Origin: Variovorax sp. V213
GTDB lineage: Bacteria; Pseudomonadota; Gammaproteobacteria; Burkholderiales; Burkholderiaceae_C
NCBI RefSeq assembly: GCF_041154455.1
Contig: NZ_AP028664.1
Coordinates: 4,155,001-4,219,000, forward strand
Length of the DNA: 64,000 bases
Direction: 5' to 3'
The notes beneath the pieces were generated by a model, which did not search any database, was not told where the DNA came from, and saw only the letters and a program-made list of their open reading frames with translations. How positions within the stretch are numbered: position 1 is the stretch's first letter; every line of letters starts with the position of its first letter. Positions 25,605 through 34,226 of this stretch are shown in pieces. The position numbers and the translations under genes are program-made.

Positions 25605-26671
25605 TTGACCTGGCTTTCCTTGTAGTAGCCGCTGTCGACCAGCACCTGCTTCCAGTTGCCGCCGTCCACGCTCACGGGCTTGAGCAGGTACGAGGGCACC
25701 ACCTTGATGCCGTTGTTGTAGGTCTTGGTGTCGTTCACCTCGGGTGTCTTGCCCGACAGCATGGCATCGACCATGGCCACCGTGACCTTGGCCAGTTCAC
25801 GCGTGTCCTTGAACACGGTCGAGGTCTGTTCCTTTCGCAGGATCGACTTGACCGACGGGATCTCCGCGTCCTGGCCCGACACCACCGGCATCGGCTGCGA
25901 AGCCGAGCCGTAGCCCACGCCCTTGAGCGACGACAGGATGCCGATCGACAGGCCGTCGTACGGCGACAGCACTGCATCGACCCGGTCCTTGGTGTAGTAG
26001 GCCGACAGCAGGTTGTCCATGCGGGCCTGCGCCACCGCGCCGTCCCAGCGCAGCGTACCGACCTTTTCCATGCCCATCTGCTTGCTGCGCACCACCAGCT
26101 TGCCGCTCTTGATGTACGGGTCCAGCACCGACATGGCGCCGTTGTAGAAGAAGAAGGCGTTGTTGTCGTCCGGCGAGCCGCCGAACAGCTCGATGTTGAA
26201 CGGACCCTTGCCGCTCTTGAGGCCCAGGGCCGCCTCGATCGACTGCGCCTGCAGCACCCCGACCTGGAAGTTGTCGAAGGTGGCGTAGTAGTCGACGTTC
26301 TTCGAGCCTTTGATGAGCCGGTCGTACGCGATGACCTTCACGCCCTTGTCGGCGGCTTTCTGCAACACGTCGGACAGCGTGGAGCCGTCGATGGCCGCAA
26401 TGACCAGCACCTTCGAGCCCTTGGTGACCATGTTCTCGATTTGCGCGAGCTGGTTCGGAATGTCGTCGTCGGCGTACTGCAGGTCGGTCTTGTAACCCTT
26501 TTCCTTGAAGTACTTGACCATGTTGGCGCCGTCGGCGATCCAGCGCGCCGACGACTTCGTGGGCATGGAGATGGCGATCGGGCCCTTGTCCTGCGCATGC
26601 GCGAGTGGTGCGATACCGGCGATGGCCAGCGCGATGCCTGCGAGCGAGGCCTTGAGGAAGTTGCGTTTCAT
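25601..26671 (-). CDS. chvE: multiple-monosaccharide-binding periplasmic protein ChvE
   Basis: 356 residues. Signal peptide MKRNFLKASLAGIALAIAGI with AHAQ cleavage near residue 26. The mature protein has the ChvE hallmarks SMPTKSSARWIADGANMVK, YADDDIPNQLAQIENM and ELFGGSPDDNNAFFFYNGA. It binds aldoses and hands them to GguA/GguB; in Agrobacterium it also signals to VirA. It sits between ytfQ and gguA on the minus strand, and its stop overlaps the gguA start. Confidence 0.93.
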   Translation of the reverse strand: MKRNFLKASLAGIALAIAGIAPLAHAQDKGPIAISMPTKSSARWIADGANMVKYFKEKGYKTDLQYADDDIPNQLAQIENMVTKGSKVLVIAAIDGSTLSDVLQKAADKGVKVIAYDRLIKGSKNVDYYATFDNFQVGVLQAQSIEAALGLKSGKGPFNIELFGGSPDDNNAFFFYNGAMSVLDPYIKSGKLVVRSKQMGMEKVGTLRWDGAVAQARMDNLLSAYYTKDRVDAVLSPYDGLSIGILSSLKGVGYGSASQPMPVVSGQDAEIPSVKSILRKEQTSTVFKDTRELAKVTVAMVDAMLSGKTPEVNDTKTYNNGIKVVPSYLLKPVSVDGGNWKQVLVDSGYYKESQVK

Positions 26672-26701
26672 GGTGCGATCCGTTGTTTCAATGGAGAGAG
26701 C

Positions 26702-27667
26702 TCAATACTTTCGATTCGGGAATTCCTTGGCGGCGACTTCCATCGGGAAGATCGTCTCTTCGGTCACGATGCGCTTGGGCAGCGCCTTGCCGGCCTTGAT
26801 GTCTTTCACGGCGCTCATCAGCTGGGGCCCGAGCAGCGGGCTGCATTCCACCGACACGTTGAGCTTGCCGGCGATCATGGCTTCGAAGGCGCCTTTCACG
26901 GCGTCGATCGAGATGATGGTGATGTCCTTCGCGGGCTTGAGACCCGCCTCTTCGATGGCCTGGATGGCGCCGATGGCCATGTCGTCGTTGTGCGCGTACA
27001 GCACGTTGATCTTCTTGCCCTCGGCCTTCAGGAAGGCTTCCATCACCTCCTTGCCCTTGGCGCGCGTGAAGTCGCCGGTCTGCGAGCGCACGATCTTGAA
27101 CTTGGGATCGGCCTTGATGATTTCCTCGAAACCCTTCTTGCGGTCGATGGCCGGCGCCGAGCCCACGGTGCCCTGCAGCTCGACGATGTTCACTTCGCCC
27201 TTCTGGTCCTTCATCTTCTCGACGAGCCAGCGGCCCGCCTTGCGGCCTTCCTCGACAAAGTCGGAGCCCATGAAGGTCACGTAGAGCGAATCGTCCTTGG
27301 TGTTCACGGAGCGGTCGGTCAGCACCACCGGAATCTTGGCGGCCTTCGCTTCGCGCAGCACGGTTTCCCAGCCCGATTCGACCACCGGCGAGAACGCGAT
27401 CACGTCGACCTTCTGCGCAATGAACGAGCGGATGGCCTTGATCTGGTTCTCTTGTTTCTGCTGCGCGTCGGAGAACTTGAGCTCGATGCCCGCTTCCTTG
27501 GCCGATGCCTTGATCGACTCGGTATTGGCGGTGCGCCATTCGCTCTCGGCGCCGACCTGGCTGAAGCCCAGCACGATCTTCTTCTGCGCCAGCGCGGTGG
27601 CCGGCAAGAGACTGCCCAGCGAGGCAGCGGCGAGTGCGATGTTGAGGGTGCGGCGATTGAGTTTCAT
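26702..27667 (-). CDS. ytfQ: galactofuranose-type ABC transporter substrate-binding protein (YtfQ-like)
   Basis: 321 residues. Signal peptide MKLNRRTLNIALAAASLGSL with a LAQ cleavage near residue 28. The mature chain starts KKIVLGFSQVGAESEWR, a close match to YtfQ, and continues with FVEEGRKAGRWLVE and AHNDDMAIGAIQAI. It is expected to serve the YtfR/YtfT/YjfF transporter, yet chvE-gguA-gguB are inserted between it and those genes. It follows the aldehyde dehydrogenase gene by 51 bp. Confidence 0.9.
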   Translation of the reverse strand: MKLNRRTLNIALAAASLGSLLPATALAQKKIVLGFSQVGAESEWRTANTESIKASAKEAGIELKFSDAQQKQENQIKAIRSFIAQKVDVIAFSPVVESGWETVLREAKAAKIPVVLTDRSVNTKDDSLYVTFMGSDFVEEGRKAGRWLVEKMKDQKGEVNIVELQGTVGSAPAIDRKKGFEEIIKADPKFKIVRSQTGDFTRAKGKEVMEAFLKAEGKKINVLYAHNDDMAIGAIQAIEEAGLKPAKDITIISIDAVKGAFEAMIAGKLNVSVECSPLLGPQLMSAVKDIKAGKALPKRIVTEETIFPMEVAAKEFPNRKY

Positions 27668-27718
27668 GGGAATGTCTCCTTCTTTCTCTGTTTGCTTGAT
27701 GAAAACCGTCCGTGGTGG

Positions 27719-29170
27719 TCAGGCCAGCATGTAGCCGGTCTTGACCGTCGTGTAGAACTCCGCGGCGTGGCGCCCTTGTTCGCGCGGCCCGTAGCCCGAC
27801 CCCTTGCGGCCGCCAAAGGGCACGTGGAAGTCCACGCCCGCGGTCGGCAGATTGACCATCGTCATGCCGACCTCGGCATGGCGCCTGAAATGCATCGCGT
27901 GCTTGAGCGAGTTGGTGCAGATGCCGGCGCTCAGGCCCGAGGGCGTGTCGTTGCACAGCGCCAGCGCCTCGTCGTAGTCGGCGACGCGCAGCACGCAGGC
28001 CAGCGGGCCGAAGATTTCCTCGCGCGCGATGCGGTGCTCCGGCCTGGCCAGGAAGAGCGCCGGGCTCATGTAGTGGCCGGCGGTGGCGCGCTTGAGCGGC
28101 TCGCCGCCCCACACGTGCTCGGCGCCTTCTTCGCGTGCAATGCCGACCCAGGCCAGGCTGCGCGCCAGCCGCTCTTCGTCCACCAGGGGACCGATGTCGA
28201 CCCCGCGCTCCAGCGCATGGCCGATCTTCAGCGCCTTGAGGCGCTCGCGAAGCCGCGCGACGAACACGTCGTGCACGGCGGCCTCGACGATGAGGCGGCT
28301 CGATGCCGTGCAGCGCTGGCCGTTGGAAAAGTAGGCGCCCTGCACCGCGCAGTCGACCGCGTGATCGATGTCGGCGTCGGCCAGCACCACGAGCGCGTTC
28401 TTGCCGCCCATTTCGAGCTGCACCTTGGCGCGCCGCGCGGCGGCCGCCTGGAGAATGCGTTCCCCATTGCGGGCCGACCCGGTGAAGCTCACCGCATCGA
28501 CCAACGGGCTGTCGACCAGCGCCTGGCCGGCCTCGCGGCCGCTGCCCATCACGAGGTTGAACACGCCCGCGGGCAGCGCGGCACGGCTGATGATCTCGGC
28601 CAGCGTCCAGCCGCAGGCCGGTACCAGTTCGGCCGGCTTGAACACCACGCTGTTGCCATGGGCCAATGCGGGTGCGATCTTGGTCGCCGGCACGGCCAGC
28701 GGCGAGTTCCACGGCGTGATGAGTCCGGCAACACCCACCGGCTCGCGCGTGACGTCGACCTGCACGCCCGCGCGAAGCGAGGCCATGTTCTCACCCCCGC
28801 CGCGCAGCGCCTCGCCCGCAAAGAACTTGAACACCTGCCCGGCGCGCGTGGCTTCGGCCACGGCTTCGGGCAGCGTCTTGCCGACTTCGCGCGCCAGCAG
28901 CAGGCCCAGCTCGTCCCTGCGCGCCAGGAGCTCGGTGCCGATGCGGTCGAGCACGTCGGCCCGGCGCTGCGGCGTGCTGTGGCTCCAGTGCGCAAAGGCG
29001 TCGGCGGCGGCGCGGATCGCGGATTCCACCTGGCGGCGATCGGCACGTGCGTATTCGGCCACCACTTCGCTGGTGTCCGAAGGATTGGCGCTGACACCGG
29101 TGGTCGCGCTGGTTTCCCAGCGGCCGTTGATGTATTGCCGCACGTTCTGATGGATCTCGCCGTGAATCAC
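27719..29170 (-). CDS. 2,5-dioxovalerate (2-oxoglutarate semialdehyde) dehydrogenase
   Basis: 483-residue NAD(P)-dependent aldehyde dehydrogenase from a GTG start at 29170, which gives the usual length and begins IHGEIHQNVRQYINGRWE. Catalytic Cys287 is in GQRCTASS and the general-base Glu in LEMGGKN; the Rossmann-type FTGSARNGE is present. An AAGG lies ~12 bases upstream of the GTG. Longer upstream starts would run through the divergent promoter. It is the first gene of the sugar operon and would oxidise the semialdehyde made by the DHDPS-family enzyme to 2-oxoglutarate. Other ALDH substrates are possible. Confidence 0.85.
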   Translation of the reverse strand: MIHGEIHQNVRQYINGRWETSATTGVSANPSDTSEVVAEYARADRRQVESAIRAAADAFAHWSHSTPQRRADVLDRIGTELLARRDELGLLLAREVGKTLPEAVAEATRAGQVFKFFAGEALRGGGENMASLRAGVQVDVTREPVGVAGLITPWNSPLAVPATKIAPALAHGNSVVFKPAELVPACGWTLAEIISRAALPAGVFNLVMGSGREAGQALVDSPLVDAVSFTGSARNGERILQAAAARRAKVQLEMGGKNALVVLADADIDHAVDCAVQGAYFSNGQRCTASSRLIVEAAVHDVFVARLRERLKALKIGHALERGVDIGPLVDEERLARSLAWVGIAREEGAEHVWGGEPLKRATAGHYMSPALFLARPEHRIAREEIFGPLACVLRVADYDEALALCNDTPSGLSAGICTNSLKHAMHFRRHAEVGMTMVNLPTAGVDFHVPFGGRKGSGYGPREQGRHAAEFYTTVKTGYMLA

Positions 29171-29315
29171 AACTGCGCCGACCTTGTCTCTGGTTTTTGG
29201 AAGTGGGGCGAAGTCTAGGAACAGAATTGATATCGATCCAATCATTTTTTCGACAAAATGCATATCAATCGCTGGATTCTGGAAAACCCTCTCAGCCCAA
29301 AGCTTTAACAACGAC
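29171..29315. promoter_or_regulatory. divergent promoter/operator region, sugar operon and LysR gene
   Basis: 145 bp between the aldehyde dehydrogenase start and the LysR start. It is locally A+T-rich from 29221 to 29300, unlike its surroundings. ATTG-N9-CAAT at 29226-29242 encloses TTGATATCGATC and fits a LysR T-N11-A box (TTGATATCGATCCAA). A second TATCAA lies at 29263-29268. TATCAA/TTGATA half-sites recur near 31089-31143. Binding by the adjacent LysR protein is inference. Confidence 0.55.
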
Positions 29316-30275
29316 ATGACCAACTACAACCACTGGTTCATCCGCGCCCGCCTCAAGACGCGGCAACTACTTTTGCTGGTGGCGCTGGCGGAGGAAGGCA
29401 ACATCCACCGCGCCGCGCAGGTGCTCAACATGACCCAGCCCGCCGCCTCCAAGCTGCTGAAAGACCTGGAAGACGTGCTGGAGGTGCCGCTGTTCGACCG
29501 GCTCCCGCGCGGCATGCGCCCGACCTGGTATGGCGAAACCATGATTCGCCACGCCCGCGTGGCGCTGGCGAGCCTGAACCAGGCGCACGACGAACTCACC
29601 GCGCTCAAGGCCGGCCGCTTCGGCCAGGTGGGCGTGGGCGCCATCACCGCGCCCGGCCTCACGCTGATGCCGCCCGCGGTGGCGATGGTGAAGCGCGAGC
29701 AGCCCGACCTGCGCGTGTCGCTGGAGATCGAGACCAGTGCGGTGCTGATCGAGCGGCTCGAACAGGGCAAGCTCGACATCCTGGTGGCGCGGCTCTTCGC
29801 CGAGCACGACAAGTCGCAGCTTCGCTACGAAGCGCTGGCCGAGGAGCCCGTGTGCGCGCTGGTGCGACCCGGCCACCCGCTCCTGGGCGTGAGCGGCCTC
29901 ACGCTGCGCGACGTGGTGGGCGCCGGCTGGATCGTGCCGCCCGCGGGCAGCGTGCTGCGCCATCGCTTCGAGCTGATGTTCCAGGAAGAGGGCCTGGTGC
30001 CGCCGAACAACATCATCGAAAGCTCGGCCCTGCTCTTCATCACGCGCATGCTGCAGCAGAGCGACATGGTCGCCGTGCTCGCCTCCGACGTGGCGCGCTA
30101 CTACGCCGCGCACGGCATCGTGTCGCTGCTGCCGCTGGACATGCCCTGCCACATGGACGCCTTCGGCATCATCACCCGCACCGACCGCCTGCTTTCGCCG
30201 GCCGCGAAGGTGATGATGAAGGCGCTGAAGACCGCCAGCCTCAGCGTCTACGGCCGCAAACTCGAGATGGACTGA
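29316..30275 (+). CDS. LysR-family transcriptional regulator (GbpR-like)
   Basis: 319 residues. N-terminal winged HTH: LLVALAEEGNIHRAAQVLNMTQPAASKLLKDLEDVLEVPLFDR, followed by a periplasmic-binding-like effector domain (FGQVGVGAITAPGL to the end). The order LysR divergent from a chvE-type operon matches gbpR, which controls chvE in Agrobacterium and Azospirillum in response to sugars. The start at 29316 is chosen by the HTH alignment; upstream in-frame sequence overlaps the A+T-rich promoter. Its stop abuts the convergent SDR gene without a gap. Confidence 0.9.
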   Translation: MTNYNHWFIRARLKTRQLLLLVALAEEGNIHRAAQVLNMTQPAASKLLKDLEDVLEVPLFDRLPRGMRPTWYGETMIRHARVALASLNQAHDELTALKAGRFGQVGVGAITAPGLTLMPPAVAMVKREQPDLRVSLEIETSAVLIERLEQGKLDILVARLFAEHDKSQLRYEALAEEPVCALVRPGHPLLGVSGLTLRDVVGAGWIVPPAGSVLRHRFELMFQEEGLVPPNNIIESSALLFITRMLQQSDMVAVLASDVARYYAAHGIVSLLPLDMPCHMDAFGIITRTDRLLSPAAKVMMKALKTASLSVYGRKLEMD

Positions 30276-31052
30276 TCAGGTCCAGCCCGCGTCGACGGTG
30301 AACTCCTGCGCGGTACACATCCTGGCGTCGTCCGACGCCAGGAACAGCACCATGCGCGCGATGTCTTCGGGCAGGAGCTTGTCGGGCAGGCACTGGTTGC
30401 GCTTGAGCGCCTGCTCGCCCTCGTCGTCGAGCCAGAGCTTCACCTGCCGGTCGGTCATCACCCAGCCCGGCGACACGGTGTTGATGCGGATGCGGTCCTT
30501 GCCCAGTTCCACGGCGAGGCCGCGCGTGAGGCCGTTGACCGACGACTTGGCAATGGCATAGCAAGGGTAGCCCGAGCCCTTGGTCTGCCAGCCCGTCGAA
30601 CCCAGGTTGACCACCGAGCCGAAGCCCAGCCGCCGCATGCCCGGCACCACCGACTGGATGGCGAACAGCGCGGGCCGCTCGTTGATGGCCATGCGGTTGT
30701 CGTAGTAGTCGGGCGTGACCGATTCGAGCGTGTGGCGGTCGTCGCTCGCCACGTTGTTGACCAGCACGGCGAAGTCGCCCAGCTCGCCGGCCGCGTCGCC
30801 AATGGCCTTCTGCAGCGCGCCGATGTCGCGCACGTCGCAGGTGCGCCACCACGGCGCCGCATGGCCTTTCTCGGCGATCTGCTCTGCGAGCGCGGCGCTG
30901 GCGCTTTCGGCAATGTCGACGAACGCCACGCGCGCGCCCTGCGCGGCAAACGCCGCCACAATGGCCGCGCCAATGCCGCTGCCGCCGCCGGTGACGAACA
31001 CGGTGCGTCCCTTCAGGCTGGGATGAATCGAAAGCTGCGGGAAATCCTTCAA
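30276..31052 (-). CDS. SDR family oxidoreductase, probable sugar (L-arabinose/galactose) 1-dehydrogenase
   Basis: Short-chain dehydrogenase of ~258 residues from a TTG start at 31052, chosen for a GGAGAC ribosome site 5 bases upstream and because homologous chains begin near KDFPQLSIHPSLKG. An ATG at 31082 would add 10 residues but lacks a ribosome site. The NAD(P) motif TGGGSGIG, NNVA, catalytic Ser (LGSTG) and YAIAK (Tyr/Lys) are intact. Adjacent to the lactonase, it would oxidise the aldose at C1 to the lactone, step one of the pathway. Substrate inferred from context. Confidence 0.82.
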   Translation of the reverse strand: MKDFPQLSIHPSLKGRTVFVTGGGSGIGAAIVAAFAAQGARVAFVDIAESASAALAEQIAEKGHAAPWWRTCDVRDIGALQKAIGDAAGELGDFAVLVNNVASDDRHTLESVTPDYYDNRMAINERPALFAIQSVVPGMRRLGFGSVVNLGSTGWQTKGSGYPCYAIAKSSVNGLTRGLAVELGKDRIRINTVSPGWVMTDRQVKLWLDDEGEQALKRNQCLPDKLLPEDIARMVLFLASDDARMCTAQEFTVDAGWT

Positions 31053-31186
31053 GATGCGTCTCCAGAGAGCTGGCCGTGACATTGCAAAATCAATATCACT
31101 TGATGCCATATATTGTGGTTTCTATTATCAATATGCCTTGATACGATCCGCCGCGTCAAGGACCGAGACAACGAAGGCGCAAAACA
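31053..31186. promoter_or_regulatory. divergent promoter with two TATCAA/TTGATA inverted repeats
   Basis: Between the SDR and lactonase genes. TATCAA-N6-TTGATA at 31126-31143 is a perfect 18-bp dyad; ATCAA-N6-TTGAT at 31089-31104 is a second one with the same spacing. The region 31081-31145 is markedly A+T-rich. Both fit a pair of operators for one dimeric regulator controlling both genes. Confidence 0.6.
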
Positions 31187-32140
31187 ATGACCCAGAACGG
31201 CAGCTCCGCATCTCCTCTGGCACCCCTGGGTGCACCCACAGTCCTCGGCCAACCCGAGTGCCTGTGGCCTGCCGGTGCCACGCTGGGCGAGGGCACGCTG
31301 TGGTCGCAGCGCGAACAGGCGCTCTACTGGATCGACATCCTCGGCTGCCGCCTGTACCGCCATGACCCGGCAGGCGGCGCGCGGCAGAGCTGGCAGTTCG
31401 ACGAGGAGATCACCGCACTCGCCGAGCGCGCCGATGCGCCGGGGCTGATCGTGACGCTGCGCCGCGGCTTCGCCTTCTTCGACCCGGCCGTGGATGCGCC
31501 GCCGCGCTACCTGCACCAGCCGGAGCCCGACCGCCCCGGCAACCGCTTCAACGACGGCAAGTGCGACCGGCAGGGCCGCTTCTGGGGCGGCACCATGGAC
31601 TTCGATTGCGTGGCACCGACGGGCGCGCTCTATCGCTTCGACGCCGACGGCCGCTGCACGCGCCACGACGACGGTTTTGCCGTGACCAACGGGCCGACCT
31701 GGTCGCTCGACGAACGCACCATGTATTTCAACGCCACCGTGGAAGGCTGCGTGTACGCCTACGACTTCGACAGCGCAGCCGGCACGGTGGGCAACAAGCG
31801 GGTGTGGCTTCGCTTTGCGGATGGCGACGGCCTGCCCGACGGCATGACGACCGACGCGGCCGGGCGGCTGTGGATCGCGCGCTGGGGCGGCCATTGCGTG
31901 AGCTGCCACGACCCGGTGAGTGCCGCCGAGCTGTGCCGCATCGAACTGCCCGCGAGCAACGTCACGGATTGCGCCTTTGGCGGCAACGACCTTTGCACGC
32001 TCTACATCACCACCGCGCGCAGCGGGCTCTCGGACGAACAACTGAAGGCAGAGCCGCTGGCCGGTGCACTGTTTTCGGTGCGCATCGCAAGCCCCGGCCT
32101 GCCCGCTGCCGAGTTCGGCGTCGCCGCAGCCAAGGCCTAG
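31187..32140 (+). CDS. SMP-30/gluconolactonase family sugar lactonase
   Basis: 317-residue six-bladed beta-propeller of the SMP-30/regucalcin family. Metal-ligand motifs are visible: E in LGEGTLW, N in NRFNDGKCD, N in VTNGPTWS, and D in DGLPDGMTTD. It hydrolyses an aldonolactone (L-arabino-gamma-lactone likely) to the acid. The ATG follows GAAGGCG weakly. Divergent from the SDR dehydrogenase that would make the lactone. Its stop shares a palindromic CTAG with the stop of the convergent mutarotase. Confidence 0.88.
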   Translation: MTQNGSSASPLAPLGAPTVLGQPECLWPAGATLGEGTLWSQREQALYWIDILGCRLYRHDPAGGARQSWQFDEEITALAERADAPGLIVTLRRGFAFFDPAVDAPPRYLHQPEPDRPGNRFNDGKCDRQGRFWGGTMDFDCVAPTGALYRFDADGRCTRHDDGFAVTNGPTWSLDERTMYFNATVEGCVYAYDFDSAAGTVGNKRVWLRFADGDGLPDGMTTDAAGRLWIARWGGHCVSCHDPVSAAELCRIELPASNVTDCAFGGNDLCTLYITTARSGLSDEQLKAEPLAGALFSVRIASPGLPAAEFGVAAAKA

Positions 32141-33237
32141 GCCGAAATGCCGAAGCGGTGAACCGTGGCGCTGTTGAACACTTCTCCGGGCCGGAGCACC
32201 GTCGAAGGAAAGTCCGGCTGATTCGGCGAGTCGGGGTAGTGCTGCGTTTCCAGGCACAGCCCGGCGCCCCGCTTGAAGCTCTCGCCGTCGCGGCCGCGAA
32301 GGCTGCCGTCGAGAAAGTTGCCCGAATAGAACTGCACCGCGGGTTCGGTCGTATGCACTTCCATCACTCGCCCGGAGGGCTCGTGTTCGAGGCGTGCCGC
32401 CAGCGCCATGCCCGTCGGCTCGCGGTCGAGCACCCAGTTGTGGTCGTAGCCGCCAGCGACACGCAGTTGCTCGTGCGGATCGTCGATGCGCTCGCCGATC
32501 TGCGTGGCCACGCGAAAGTCGAACGGGGTTCCGGCCACCGGCGCCAGGCCCTGCGGAATCAGGCCCGAATCCACCGGGCAGAAGCGGCTTGCGGGAATGG
32601 ACAGGCGATGATCGAGCACCGCGCCACCGCCCGCCAGGTTGAAGTAATCATGGTGGCTCAGGTTCAACACCGTGGGCCGGTCGGCCACGGCACGGTAGTC
32701 GATGCGCCAGGCGTTCTCCTTCGTGCTGAGCGCGTAGCGCACGGTCACCTGCACCTCGCCAGGATAGCCCTCTTCGCCGTCGGCGCTGGTGTAGCGCAGT
32801 TCGATGGCGACCTCATCGCCATCTCCGCGCGCCGGCACCGCTTCGATCTGCCAGAAGCGCGTGCCGAAGCCCTGGTGCCCGCCATGCAGCGAGTTGGCGC
32901 CGTTGTTGAGCGGGAGTCGATGCGCGACGCCGTCGAGCGTGAAGCGCCCGCCCGCGATGCGATTGGCATAGCGGCCGACGATGGTGCCCAAGTGCGGATG
33001 CGGCTTCAGGTACTCCTCGAGCGAGGGCAGGCCGAGCACGACGTTGCCGCTTTGGCCGTGGCGGTCGGGCACGTGCAATGCGGTGACGATGCCGCCGAGA
33101 TTGATGGCGCTGAGGCCGAGGCCTCGGCCGTTGTCGAGCGTGAATTCGGTCACCGCGCGCCCGTCGGGCATGCGGCCGAACTCCTGCGTGGCGATGCGGG
33201 CGGTGGGGCTGCTACTGCTGCTGTTCGGCGAGGGCAT
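32137..33237 (-). CDS. galM: aldose 1-epimerase (mutarotase)
   Basis: 366 residues. Catalytic histidines appear in NGANSLHGG and NLSHHDYFNL, and the glutamate in CLETQHYPDSPN; TIVGRYANRI is also typical. It interconverts alpha and beta aldoses, feeding the correct anomer to the 1-dehydrogenase. The N-terminus has a Ser-rich run (PSPNSSSSSP) but no signal peptide. The start at 33237 lies 20 bp from the stop of the next gene upstream (33258), so it may belong to the transcript of the hydrolase and fusion genes. Confidence 0.93.
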   Translation of the reverse strand: MPSPNSSSSSPTARIATQEFGRMPDGRAVTEFTLDNGRGLGLSAINLGGIVTALHVPDRHGQSGNVVLGLPSLEEYLKPHPHLGTIVGRYANRIAGGRFTLDGVAHRLPLNNGANSLHGGHQGFGTRFWQIEAVPARGDGDEVAIELRYTSADGEEGYPGEVQVTVRYALSTKENAWRIDYRAVADRPTVLNLSHHDYFNLAGGGAVLDHRLSIPASRFCPVDSGLIPQGLAPVAGTPFDFRVATQIGERIDDPHEQLRVAGGYDHNWVLDREPTGMALAARLEHEPSGRVMEVHTTEPAVQFYSGNFLDGSLRGRDGESFKRGAGLCLETQHYPDSPNQPDFPSTVLRPGEVFNSATVHRFGISA

Positions 33238-33257
33238 TGTCTTGAGGGTCTCTGTCG

Positions 33258-34226
33258 TTATTGAAACATCGCTTCGCGTGCGCACAGCGACGCGGTCTGC
33301 AAGCCGATGCGGTCCTTGAGGTCGTGATTCTGCGGCGGCTCGGCCGCGTGGGTCTTGACGTCCACGCGATGGCCGGCCTTGGCGACCGCATCGGCAAACC
33401 GCTCCTGCAAGTCGAAGGGCGTGTTCCTGTCGTCCCGGTTGCCGATCAGTACGATGCGCCGCGTCGGATCGCTCGCAATGCCGCCGACGTGGTCGAGCGG
33501 ATCGTAGAACTGCGTGCTGCCGGTGGTGTCGCTGCGGCCGTCGCGCGATTGCCCCAGCCGGCGTGCGCGCTCCAAAAGGCCGTAGGCGCCGGAGGTCAGC
33601 ACCGCGCAGGCGATGCGCGTGCGGCCGAGCGTGAGGAGCGCCGCGCCCGCGGTCGCGCCGCCGCTGTGGCCCAGGATCACGATGCGCTGGATCCGGTGCC
33701 GCTGCACCAGCGCATCGAGCGCGGCATCGAGCGCGTGGAACTCGGCCAGCTCCCGCCGCTTGCGGTGATCGCCCGAGGACCCATAGGTTCCGGGCCGTGC
33801 CACGAAGACCCACGGCACGCCCGCGCGATCGCGGCTGCGCTGGGCGTCCAGCATGCGCAGGGCTTCGGTGTTGCCCGGAATGCGTTCGGGCGCCTGGTTC
33901 ATGACGCCGTCGCGGTCGCCCGAAAACTGCACGATGGCCATGCGCGCGCCGTCGATGTCGCTGCTCGCGAAGTAGCGGATGCAGGCCGGCCCTTCGACAG
34001 GCTGCACCCAGAGGTAGCCGGCGCGGTCGGGGCAGTTGGCGCGCACGGCGGGCTGGTTCCATTGCAGCGTTGCGCCTTCGGCCGCAAACGGGGGAGCCTG
34101 CGGCTCCAGGCCGCCGCGTTGCGCGCACGCGGTCTGCGCCAGCGCCAGCAGCGCGAGAAGAACCAGCCTCCAGCGTCCGGCCGTCGCGCCTACGGTTCCG
34201 TGGGCCGTGGTGCTCTTGCGCCTCAT
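33258..34226 (-). CDS. secreted alpha/beta hydrolase-like protein linked to the CapA-MurF fusion
   Basis: 322 residues. The N-terminus has a basic stretch then LVLLALLALAQTACAQ, a signal peptide that may be lipoprotein type although the lipobox is imperfect. The nucleophile elbow GHSGGAT (about residue 184) with preceding RIVILGHS is typical of alpha/beta hydrolases; a late His (NHDLKDRIG) could complete the triad. Its ATG overlaps the stop of the 1614-residue fusion gene (ATGA), so the two are translationally coupled. A peptidase or esterase acting on the polymer made by the fusion protein is a reasonable guess, not shown by sequence. Confidence 0.75.
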   Translation of the reverse strand: MRRKSTTAHGTVGATAGRWRLVLLALLALAQTACAQRGGLEPQAPPFAAEGATLQWNQPAVRANCPDRAGYLWVQPVEGPACIRYFASSDIDGARMAIVQFSGDRDGVMNQAPERIPGNTEALRMLDAQRSRDRAGVPWVFVARPGTYGSSGDHRKRRELAEFHALDAALDALVQRHRIQRIVILGHSGGATAGAALLTLGRTRIACAVLTSGAYGLLERARRLGQSRDGRSDTTGSTQFYDPLDHVGGIASDPTRRIVLIGNRDDRNTPFDLQERFADAVAKAGHRVDVKTHAAEPPQNHDLKDRIGLQTASLCAREAMFQ

